Below are positions 7,478 through 14,339 of a stretch of DNA of 53,834 nucleotides, piece after piece. How positions within the stretch are numbered: position 1 is the stretch's first letter; every line of letters starts with the position of its first letter. Under the pieces are notes generated by a model. That model ran no database searches. It had not been told where the DNA came from and saw only the letters and a program-made list of their open reading frames with translations. Location of the stretch: NCBI RefSeq assembly GCF_017614955.1, contig NZ_WVUH01000006.1, forward strand, positions 1 through 53,834, given 5' to 3'. The translations under genes and the position numbers were made by a program. This stretch comes from Micromonospora echinofusca (lineage in GTDB: Bacteria > Actinomycetota > Actinomycetes > Mycobacteriales > Micromonosporaceae).

Positions 7478-9378
7478 GCGTCGAACTCCACCCTGGTAGC
7501 CGCCGGCAGGACCAGGACGATGCCGTCCTCGGCGATCTGCCGCCGCGCCTCGGCCAGCTCGGCGGCCGTGCGCGAGCTCAGCACCTCGTCCAGGTTCGTG
7601 CGGCTTTGCCCCCACAACGTGTGGAAGTGAGTGGGGGTCAGCCGCAACGCGAGCTTCTGCAAGTGCTCGGCGAACAGCAGCAGCTGCGGCAGGTTCGACG
7701 GCAACACGAACGCGTTGCGGCATTCCAGGCAGCGCAGCGGCGCCACCGGGCAGAGCTGTCCGGGCCGGCCGAACGGCGACGCGAACGGGTCCGTGCAGTC
7801 GGTGACACCCATGTTGAGCTGCCCGGACCGTAGCGCCTCCACCTCGGCCGGATCCAACCCGAGCACGGTCGCGGTCTGAGGGTCGGCCAGCGACTGGGCA
7901 GCGTTCTCGTCCAAGACTGTCGGGCCGGCCAACGCGGTGTCCAGCCAGCGGTGCTGCGCGGCGGTGATGACCTCACCGGCGATCACGCGTAGGGTGGTGC
8001 CGTGTGCGTAGTGGCCGCGGAACGTCTTTTCGGAGTGGTCGTCGGCGATGTCGCTGATCCGGCCGCGGAACGCGATCGCCTTCTCCACCTTCGTAGACTT
8101 GCGCAGCCGGCGAATGTCCGCCGGCCCGGACACCGTCACACCGTGCAGGCGCAGCCAGTCAGTGAACGCGTAACCCCTCGACCGGGTCAGCAACCTGGCC
8201 ACCAGCGCCGCGCCCGGCCGCGACACCCGCAGGAACAACGGCACCGGACTGATCCCGGCCAGCCGGGCCAGCGGCCGGTTCAACTCCAGCAACTCGGCGA
8301 CGATCTCCGCGGCGTCCAGCCGGGACCCCGCCGGATGCAGCGTCCCCGCCTCATCCGACTCGGCGGTGAACGTCTGCCGGCGGCGCACCTGGGCCCGGCC
8401 CTTGGTGAAGGTGATCGTCACCCCGTGCGGGCCGAACTCCAGATCGTCCTCGGTCAGCCCGGTGATCTCCTCCGGCGCCCGGCCGGTCGCCGCCATCAAC
8501 AAAATTCGGTAGGCATGCAGATCCAACGCGGTCACGAACAGCTCCGCCAGCAGGAACTGCACCAAGTGCCGCTTGCTGTGCCAAACCCCGCCCGGCGCCA
8601 GTTTGTGTAGGGCGGCCGGGAACTGCGCCGCCGGCGGTAAACGGTCCGGGATCTGCTCGCAGGCGCCTGAGTCCGACCAAAGCGCCCACAACAGGTTTTC
8701 CACCGCCAGCCATCCGCCGCGTTCCGGATCCGTGCCACCGGCGGCCAGCGCCCGGCCTCGCCGGATCCGGGCCGTCGTCGCCCGGCGTGCCACCAATGCG
8801 GCTCGAATCAGCTTCTTCTTGTCGGCTCGGCTGAACTCGTCCAGCTCACTGCTCGAACCCCGCCGAACCCCGACCGCGCCGTCGACCCACCCCTGCCACC
8901 CAGCGGCCACCGACCGGCCCGGATGCTCCATGCGCCGGGCGATCAACGCCCGGACCCGGCCCGCATGCCAGCCCGGCGTCCGCGAACCCGGCCGGCGCTG
9001 CGACGGCAGCACCCGCACCCAGTCGGCGACCACCCGCTGCAAATCCGGCTCGCCGCGCGCCAACGACGCCGCGGCCGCGTCCGGCATCGTCGCGTCGACG
9101 TGCGCCAGCAACACCTTCACCGCCGTCAGGTAGGAACGAGCCGCGCCTTCGCGCAATCGGGCGGCCGCCACCAGTTCCACCCACTCGTCGGCGAACTCGG
9201 CCGCCAGCCGCCCGCATCGAAACGCTCCTGGCTCGAACGACAGCTGCACCGTCGCGGACTTCAATCCGGCCGCGCCCGTCGCCGGGACCGTCACCTGCCG
9301 GCCCCCGATCCGCTCGACGGGTGCTGCGGCCCTCTGCGGGGCCGGGAAACCCGCCCGGTGCTCACCTCTGCGGGGCAT
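7474..9378 (-). CDS. Tyrosine recombinase (second of trio)
   Basis: A protein of 634 residues. It has an N-terminal core-binding part (YLTAVKVLLAHVDA), then a catalytic domain with Arg in ATGRAPEEITGL, Lys in TFTKGRAQ, IRRLRKS where most integrases have HxxR, and HSEKTFRGHYAHGTT carrying the probable Tyr nucleophile. A late Cys cluster (CTDPF.., CPVAPLRCLEC) resembles a zinc finger. The replaced box-II His is worth noting and may be normal for this subfamily. The ATG at 9378 overlaps the upstream recombinase by 17 bases; the frame is open further up but into the neighbour's coding sequence. Confidence 0.87.
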   Translation of the reverse strand: MPRRGEHRAGFPAPQRAAAPVERIGGRQVTVPATGAAGLKSATVQLSFEPGAFRCGRLAAEFADEWVELVAAARLREGAARSYLTAVKVLLAHVDATMPDAAAASLARGEPDLQRVVADWVRVLPSQRRPGSRTPGWHAGRVRALIARRMEHPGRSVAAGWQGWVDGAVGVRRGSSSELDEFSRADKKKLIRAALVARRATTARIRRGRALAAGGTDPERGGWLAVENLLWALWSDSGACEQIPDRLPPAAQFPAALHKLAPGGVWHSKRHLVQFLLAELFVTALDLHAYRILLMAATGRAPEEITGLTEDDLEFGPHGVTITFTKGRAQVRRRQTFTAESDEAGTLHPAGSRLDAAEIVAELLELNRPLARLAGISPVPLFLRVSRPGAALVARLLTRSRGYAFTDWLRLHGVTVSGPADIRRLRKSTKVEKAIAFRGRISDIADDHSEKTFRGHYAHGTTLRVIAGEVITAAQHRWLDTALAGPTVLDENAAQSLADPQTATVLGLDPAEVEALRSGQLNMGVTDCTDPFASPFGRPGQLCPVAPLRCLECRNAFVLPSNLPQLLLFAEHLQKLALRLTPTHFHTLWGQSRTNLDEVLSSRTAAELAEARRQIAEDGIVLVLPAATRVEFDA

Positions 9379-10819
9379 CGGCCTGCCCGTCCAACGCGTG
9401 GCGGGCGATCTCGGCGTAGGTCGCTCCGCCGGCCACGGTCCAGGCTCGGAACGCCTGCGCGACATCGCGCATCGGGTCCTTCAGATAACGGATGTATCGG
9501 TAGGTCGTCGCTGGGCTGGCGTGGCCCAGCCGGCGCTGGACCTGCAACAGCGGGTTGCCGCTCATGTGCTCCAGCAGCGTCGCCATGCTCGCCCCGCGCC
9601 GCTGAAGCTCCTGCAACGCGAGCTCGGTCAGATAGATCAGCAACCGCAACGCGAACGTGTGCCGCAGGTCATGAAACACCCAGCAGCGGCCCGGCAACAA
9701 CCCTGCCTGCCCGTCACCTGCCTGAGCTCTCATCCGGTCCCAGGCCGCCCAACGCACCCGATCCCAGCCCGACGCCGTGAGCATCCGTCCACCCGTGCCC
9801 ACGAACAACGCCAGCGGGTCCAAACCGTCCCCGGTCTCGAGCACCGCGAGCCGGCGAAGCCGCGGATCCATCCCCCGCACCGACCGGGTCACCACCGCAC
9901 CGTCCAAGAGCCCGCGGACCTTCGCGCCGTCGGCCTCCAGCCGGGTCACGACGAACAGTTCCCGCCGCCGGCGCCGCAACACCGACTGCGCCTTAGCAAC
10001 GATCTCCGGACGCTCCAGCAGCAAATACGGACCCAGTAATTCGGCCGCGTCGGCCGGGACATAGACCCTCCGCGGGCGCCCGAACTTCGCGCACGCCCCC
10101 AGCTCGAACTCCACCGCCCGCGCCTGACCGTCACCGAGCAGCCCCAGCTCGGGCAGCAACACCGTGGACCATTCCTGGATCCGCATCCCGGTCAGCAGCG
10201 CCAACTCACACGCCGCCCGGTTGCGATGCGGCCGCCAGCCCCGGAAACGCTCGTCAAGGCCCGCGCTCGCAGCCAACCCACCGAACCCGACATCCCGCAG
10301 GAACAGGTACTGCTCCAAGCCCATGTGCCGGACCCGAAGATCACGACTGACCCCCGTCGACAACGAACGCCGGCCTCGGCCCGTGGCCCGCCACGGCCGA
10401 CGGGCGATCATGCCCCGCCGGACCAAGAAGTCATACAGGCTGCCGATCGCCGCAGCATCGCGATCCCACGCCGCCTCGCTGATCGTCTGCTCCGCGTCAT
10501 CAAGGCGCCAACGCCGGAACTCCTGCAGATCCGTCTCGGTAGCCGACGTCAGATCCGCACCCCGCGCCAGCAGGAACCGCAGCAACATCGTCGTGGTGTA
10601 CGCGTACGCCCGCATCGTCTTCACGCTGCGCCGATCCAGGCTCAACTCCCGGAACCAGGAACACAGCGGCTCCACCGGCGTCATCGATTCCGACAACACG
10701 ATCGGCGTACCCACCGCAGGAGCCCACCTCGCCAACAAGCCCGACAGCTCTGCGGCGCCAAGGCCCGCTATGCCGCCAGCCCGGTGGGCCTTCGGTACAT
10801 CGGAGAAGAACAGGTGCAT
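9362..10819 (-). CDS. Tyrosine recombinase (first of trio)
   Basis: A protein of 485 residues, first gene of the recombinase operon. The N-terminal SAM-like domain (TMRAYAYTTTMLLRFLL) is followed by a complete catalytic set: Arg in TGMRIQEW, HDLRHTFALRLL (HxxR), RRLGHASPATTYRYIRY with His and the nucleophile Tyr. An insertion of ~100 residues sits between the first Arg and HxxR. The ATG at 10819 was chosen because the protein start MHLFFSDVPKAHR follows a G-rich stretch; an in-frame start 11 codons earlier exists. The operon has no other promoter-proximal gene. Confidence 0.9.
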   Translation of the reverse strand: MHLFFSDVPKAHRAGGIAGLGAAELSGLLARWAPAVGTPIVLSESMTPVEPLCSWFRELSLDRRSVKTMRAYAYTTTMLLRFLLARGADLTSATETDLQEFRRWRLDDAEQTISEAAWDRDAAAIGSLYDFLVRRGMIARRPWRATGRGRRSLSTGVSRDLRVRHMGLEQYLFLRDVGFGGLAASAGLDERFRGWRPHRNRAACELALLTGMRIQEWSTVLLPELGLLGDGQARAVEFELGACAKFGRPRRVYVPADAAELLGPYLLLERPEIVAKAQSVLRRRRRELFVVTRLEADGAKVRGLLDGAVVTRSVRGMDPRLRRLAVLETGDGLDPLALFVGTGGRMLTASGWDRVRWAAWDRMRAQAGDGQAGLLPGRCWVFHDLRHTFALRLLIYLTELALQELQRRGASMATLLEHMSGNPLLQVQRRLGHASPATTYRYIRYLKDPMRDVAQAFRAWTVAGGATYAEIARHALDGQADAPQR

Positions 10820-10899
10820 GAGAACCCCGCGAGCGATCGACGAGCATGCCAATCACTCAACGGACGAGACGGCGAACCGATACGCATCGATCCTCAGCT

Positions 10900-10917
10900 G
10901 AGACACATCAGTGTCTC
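10900..10917. repeat. Perfect inverted repeat upstream of recombinase operon
   Basis: GAGACAC, spacer ATCA, GTGTCTC. It lies about 80 bases upstream of the first recombinase ATG. It could be an operator for the operon or a recombinase core site with two inverted arms. No second copy was noticed near the other end of the element. Confidence 0.5.
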
Positions 10918-11097
10918 TGGAGAACCATCCCACTTCGGCTCGTGCACCAAGCCCGGCCCCTCAGGCACCGCTTCGACCGGGGCCGCCAACATGGGCGCGA
11001 CCGGCCGTTGCAACGCCGTCGGCGCAGCGCTTGGATGTGGGCGTTGGGGGGTCATCTCCAGCCGCGCCTGCACCGGCCGCGTGTGCCGCTCATCTTG

Positions 11098-11123
11098 GCC
11101 TCCCCACGTCCATCGTGGGAGGC
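11098..11123. repeat. Hairpin with one bulged base
   Basis: GCCTCC-CCACG pairs with CGTGG-GAGGC around TCCAT, one base bulged on the left arm. There is no T-run on either side, so it is not a typical intrinsic terminator, although many actinomycete terminators lack one. Confidence 0.4.
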
Positions 11124-11242
11124 AGGCGGGCTACGCCGGGTGCAGATCCGCAAGAACGGATGAGTCAGTGAGGAGCACAGCGGCGTTGGGTTCCACCCAG
11201 GCATCCCGAGGCCCCGTACCACATTCGGCCATGATCAGGGCG

Positions 11243-11271
11243 TTATCCACAGGCTCCGTGCTTATCCACAG
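11243..11271 (+). promoter_or_regulatory. Two direct perfect DnaA boxes
   Basis: TTATCCACAG occurs at 11243-11252 and again at 11262-11271, same strand, 19 bases from start to start (about two helical turns). TTATCCACA is the strongest DnaA box of E. coli; actinomycetes more often use TTGTCCACA. Two exact ten-base copies in such GC-rich DNA are unlikely by chance. They could mark a replication start of a mobile element or a DnaA-controlled promoter. No rep gene is seen nearby. Confidence 0.6.
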
Positions 11272-11515
11272 CGCGTCGCCGGCCCGTGGCGAACGACGGC
11301 GCCAGCGGCGAACCTGGATCTAGTCGGCGAGGCCACCGCTCAGCTGCTGGCCACGGCCACGGGCAGGTGGAGCAGCTTCGGCCGCAGGCCACCGACAGCT
11401 GGTCCCCGCGGCCTTGCTCGCGGGGGCCAGCCCCGTTGCCCGCGCAGCGCCATGCCCTCCAGTGCCGGGGTCTCCTACGCGGCCTCCGAGGCCTGCGCGG
11501 ACGTACGGTCGGAGC

Positions 11516-11712
11516 ATGGACGTGCTGCTGCGCGGTGGACCCGGCGACGGGCAGGCAGTGCCTGGCGGCAGGGAGATCGTTGTGTGGCAGGCCTGCCTCT
11601 ACGAGACTCATCAGAGTTCGAGCACCGGAACGACCGCGACCTTCGCGTCTACCGGCACCGTGGCGACTGTTGCGAACCTTACGGTCGAGGCGCCCAGGAC
11701 GGCTGCGAATAG
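11516..11712 (+). pseudogene. Small hypothetical protein gene broken by a frameshift
   Basis: From ATG 11516 the frame reads MDVLLRGGPGDGQAVPGGRE and then VVWQACLYETH, before turning into Ser/Thr/Ala-rich sequence. Around 11600 the coding signal passes to another frame, which reads SEFEHRNDRDLRVYRHRGD and CCEPYGRGAQDGCE, with a stop at 11710-11712. Joined, the two parts give one sensible small protein of about 65 residues. The MxVLLRGGPxDG start resembles small actinomycete proteins of unknown role. I infer a single-base indel; a sequencing error would look the same. Confidence 0.5.
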
Positions 11713-11786
11713 CCCTTCGGTCACTTAAAGCCTCGCCTTCACCGCCACCCGCACGACACCTAGTCGAACATGCGTACGATCGCGGG

Positions 11787-12119
11787 ATGGAAGAGGTGGT
11801 CCGGAGGTGGTGGAACGGCAGCTGGGGGCGCCTAGCGCGCCGCGACGTCTGGCTCGTCCGCCAGACGCGCTGGAAGGTGGTTGCCCGCTCCGGAGACAGC
11901 GAGACGGGCAAGGTGCTGCGGTGGGAGTTCGACACGCAGCGGGACGCCGGCCTGATGGTGGAGCGCCTCCTTCGCGCCGACGCCGCCGGGCAGTGGCGTG
12001 AACAACAGGTTGGGGCCACGCCCCGAGCCGTCGTCGAGGATGTGAGACCGGCGGTAGGTCGGCCTCCCCAGGGAGCCGAAAGTGGAGAGCCCGATACCGG
12101 CATGAGGCGGGGCGACTAG
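11787..12119 (+). CDS. Small hypothetical protein (WGRLARRDVWLV family)
   Basis: A protein of 110 residues. The first ~75 read like a compact domain with many Trp and basic residues (RRWWNGSWGRLARRDVWLV, RWKVVARSGDSETGKVL, WEFDTQRDAGLMVERLL). The tail is Pro/Glu-rich and probably disordered. Similar short proteins with this Trp pattern occur widely in actinomycetes, without a known function. No membrane segment or Cys is present. The start is the first ATG that leaves the conserved-looking part intact; upstream sequence in the frame looks non-coding. Confidence 0.6.
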   Translation: MEEVVRRWWNGSWGRLARRDVWLVRQTRWKVVARSGDSETGKVLRWEFDTQRDAGLMVERLLRADAAGQWREQQVGATPRAVVEDVRPAVGRPPQGAESGEPDTGMRRGD

Positions 12120-12335
12120 CCGCTATCCGTCTGCAGGGCGTCCTACACACTCGCGCCGCTGGGCACGTCCTCCCAGAAATCGCTGCCGCGCCTCTGCCAC
12201 TTGCTACTTCCGCACCGATGAAGCTGGCGAAGCTCGCGCTACAGCGGCAGGATGGCGGCCCGCACCGGTTGTGCCGGATAGAGCACGATCTTTAGGCTGC
12301 CACTCGTTCGGCGCCGCCAGCGCGGGGGAGGGTGA

Positions 12336-12863
12336 ATGTCGCTGACCGACAGCATCAGTGGGGACCTGCAGGCGATGGGCGCAGGAGTGAGCGCCGCGCA
12401 GCAGGAAGCCGCCGCGGTCAACTCCGCCGTTGAACAGGTCGCCGCACGCGCCGCCGCTGCGGGCTTCGCGGGCATCGCGGTGGGGCTGGCACGGGTGCGC
12501 GAGGTGGTTGGGCAGGTCCGGGCACGGCTGACGACGGCCGGGGGAGTCTTGGGCGAGGCGTCGCGATCAGTCGCTGCGGTGCCGCAGCAGCCCTCACCGC
12601 AGGAAACCATCAGCGTGCTCACGCCCGTCGTTGCCGCCCTCTCAACGGTTGATTCCGCAGTCGCAGCGGCGGCGGCCGGAATCGAGGAAGCACGGCGACT
12701 CGCCGCAGCGACGCTGCAAGGAGGTCAACCCGGGCCAACACTGGCCCGCCTGCAGCAACTCGGCCAAACCCTCGCGGCCGTCAAGACCCGAGGGGGCGGA
12801 GCACGGCAACACGTCGAAGCGGCACTGGCGCAAGCCCGGCAGGTCGGTGATCTGGGAAACTGA
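12336..12863 (+). CDS. DUF6244-type helical protein
   Basis: A protein of 175 residues, almost entirely alpha-helical and Ala/Gln/Val-rich (MSLTDSISGDLQAMGAGVSA, AAQQEAAAVNSAVEQVAARA, AGFAGIAVGLARVREVVGQV, LARLQQLGQTLAAVK). It matches what I know of DUF6244 proteins, which in Micromonospora-type genomes stand in front of polymorphic-toxin genes. A helical hairpin of this kind may act like the ESX/WXG partner that brings a toxin to the secretion machine (inference). GGGGGAGGG sits before the ATG. The deaminase gene follows after 53 bases. Confidence 0.8.
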   Translation: MSLTDSISGDLQAMGAGVSAAQQEAAAVNSAVEQVAARAAAAGFAGIAVGLARVREVVGQVRARLTTAGGVLGEASRSVAAVPQQPSPQETISVLTPVVAALSTVDSAVAAAAAGIEEARRLAAATLQGGQPGPTLARLQQLGQTLAAVKTRGGGARQHVEAALAQARQVGDLGN

Positions 12864-12916
12864 CGACGGGCGGCGGCAGCAGCCGACCGCCCGCCGCACG
12901 TGACGCCACCGAGATT

Positions 12917-13459
12917 GTGGCGCCAGCAGCCGATCGCACCGGATCCGACCCCGCCACGACGAGCGGCGGGCAGGTGCCTGAGGGACTCGCCGACATTCCG
13001 GAGCCAGCCGACCCCGTCTGGGTGCGAGTCGACCCAGTCGCCCTGCCCGACACGCTCCGGCGTGCGATCGGCCGATTCGAGCCACGGCCGGCCGGCAGCA
13101 CCCGCCCTACAGCCGGCCTGCTCAACGACGAGGCCGTCACCTCCGGAGGAGGAGACCGGTCGCTGGCTGCCGACCTCGTCCACGACCCGCTGCGAGGACC
13201 CCCGGTCACCTTCTACGACCATGTCGAATCAAAGGCCGCCGCCCACCTGCGCCGCACCGGCGCGACCGAGGCAGACCTCGCGATCGACAACACCGTCTGC
13301 GGCACCAACGACCGAGACCGGAGCTACCCCTGGACCTGCGACAGAATTCTCCCCGCCATCCTCCCGCCGGGAAGCCGCCTGCGCCTGTGGGTCACCCGCG
13401 ACGGCGGGCACAGCTGGTGGCACCGTACCTACACCGGAACCGGAGAAAGGATCAAGTGA
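12917..13459 (+). CDS. DddA-like (SCP1.201) cytosine deaminase toxin
   Basis: A protein of 180 residues. The C-terminal ~95 form a deaminase-fold domain: active-site HVE at 102-104 (FYDHVESKAAAHLRRTGATE), zinc Cys 128 (NTVCG) and Cys 141 (WTCDRILPAILPPGSRLRLW), and the closing TYTGTGERIK. This is the SCP1.201/DddA family, whose known member deaminates cytosine in double-stranded DNA. The N-terminal ~90 residues are a Pro-rich linker with no secretion domain, so the toxin is short and may depend on the DUF6244 partner. GTG 12917 is the likely start; the frame is open up to 12851. The stop overlaps the immunity gene start. Confidence 0.82.
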   Translation: MAPAADRTGSDPATTSGGQVPEGLADIPEPADPVWVRVDPVALPDTLRRAIGRFEPRPAGSTRPTAGLLNDEAVTSGGGDRSLAADLVHDPLRGPPVTFYDHVESKAAAHLRRTGATEADLAIDNTVCGTNDRDRSYPWTCDRILPAILPPGSRLRLWVTRDGGHSWWHRTYTGTGERIK

Positions 13460-13860
13460 TGACGCTGCTGCTCCGTGACTACCACGGCCATCCATACCCG
13501 CTGAGCAGCCCCGATGAGGCCGGCCGCCGCTTCGACGAGCAGATCGAGACGATCATGCCCCACGGGGGCTGCGGCCAGACCATGACGATCGGCCCCGCTG
13601 ACCAACCCGCGCTGCGCATCGACATCGACATCGACGCCGATCGGGCCGCGGTGCTCTGGCTACCCGACGACGCCTACGCCGCCGACCTCAAGCCCGACAC
13701 GTCCATCACCGTCTACGAGTCACCCGACACAGGCTTGCTAGACATTCCGGCCGACCTCGCTCGCGTGGCGGTAGCCACAGCGCGGGACGTAGTCGTGGAG
13801 TACGTGGCTACAGGTCGCCGGCCCATCAATGTGCCATGGACGCGCAGGGCTGCATCCTAG
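13459..13860 (+). CDS. Imm1-family immunity protein
   Basis: A protein of 133 residues, acidic, with TMTIGPADQPALRIDIDID and RAAVLWLPDDAYAADLKPD, then a late helix (ARVAVATARDVVVEYVATGR) and RPINVPW. This is the fold and length of Imm1 proteins, which neutralise deaminase toxins by binding their active face. The ATG shares one base with the deaminase stop (TGATG), so the pair is translated together, the expected safety order. CGGAGAAAGG stands just before. It should protect against the adjacent toxin only. Confidence 0.8.
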   Translation: MTLLLRDYHGHPYPLSSPDEAGRRFDEQIETIMPHGGCGQTMTIGPADQPALRIDIDIDADRAAVLWLPDDAYAADLKPDTSITVYESPDTGLLDIPADLARVAVATARDVVVEYVATGRRPINVPWTRRAAS

Positions 13861-14339
13861 GCCCAGCCGTAACTGAGCAGCCGCGATCGACAGCTCACCA
13901 GCAAACAGCTAACCGATGACTCAGACGAGCTTCCGCCTGGAGATCGAGCTCGGCTATCCCGCCTCATGCCTTCGCGGTCCACATCTCCGACGGCGGCGGC
14001 TACCTCAACCACCCATCAGTCCCGGACCCCGAGCGGAGGGCTCAGCTTCGACCTCGGCGGACTACCGACTGAGTACCCCGCCGAGCAACTGGGGTCCGGC
14101 GCGAAACGGTTGTGCAGGTCGCAGCCAGCATCCTCAAGACAGACGGCAAGCCGACTGGTCTGCCCGCGGGCAAGCATGTAGCGCCAGGCGAGGAATGCCG
14201 CTTTGCTGGTTCCTGCCCAGGATTCGGTTACTGCTGCGGGATCCGCAGGAGCGGTCGGTGACGGTAGAGTCGCGTACCTCCGGCTGACATCTCCGGCGAG
14301 TGGTGGCTTGCCGGCATCTGTGACGGGACTCGAAGCGCA
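13861..14339. other. Gene-poor stretch with degraded coding remnants
   Basis: No intact gene. Short stretches in different frames look like remains of coding sequence (RLEIELGYPASC near 13930 and AFAVHISDGGGYLNHPSVPD near 13970), which may be the end of a second immunity gene. The promoter of the following restriction gene should lie in the last ~100 bases. Confidence 0.45.

Larger units (their letters stand above)
4986..10819 (-). mobile_element. Tn554-like / recombinase-trio element
   Basis: Four minus-strand genes run as one unit (485, 634, 692 and 138 residues in order of transcription), with overlaps of 17, 4 and 4 bases at the junctions. Three different tyrosine recombinases plus a small HTH/coiled-coil protein is the layout of Tn554 tnpABC and of recombinase-in-trio elements. 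Such elements have no terminal inverted repeats in Tn554, so the ends cannot be fixed here. The coordinates give only the gene span. The 138-residue gene lies at the left edge, next to chromosomal-looking VOC sequence. Confidence 0.75.
10820..11515. other. Gene-poor stretch upstream of the recombinase operon
   Basis: No frame here shows a recognisable protein; the open frames are Pro/Ala/Arg-rich shadows. It holds a perfect 7-bp inverted repeat (10900-10917), a longer imperfect hairpin (11098-11123) and two perfect DnaA boxes (11243-11271). The recombinase promoter should lie in the first ~100 bases. Confidence 0.6.
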
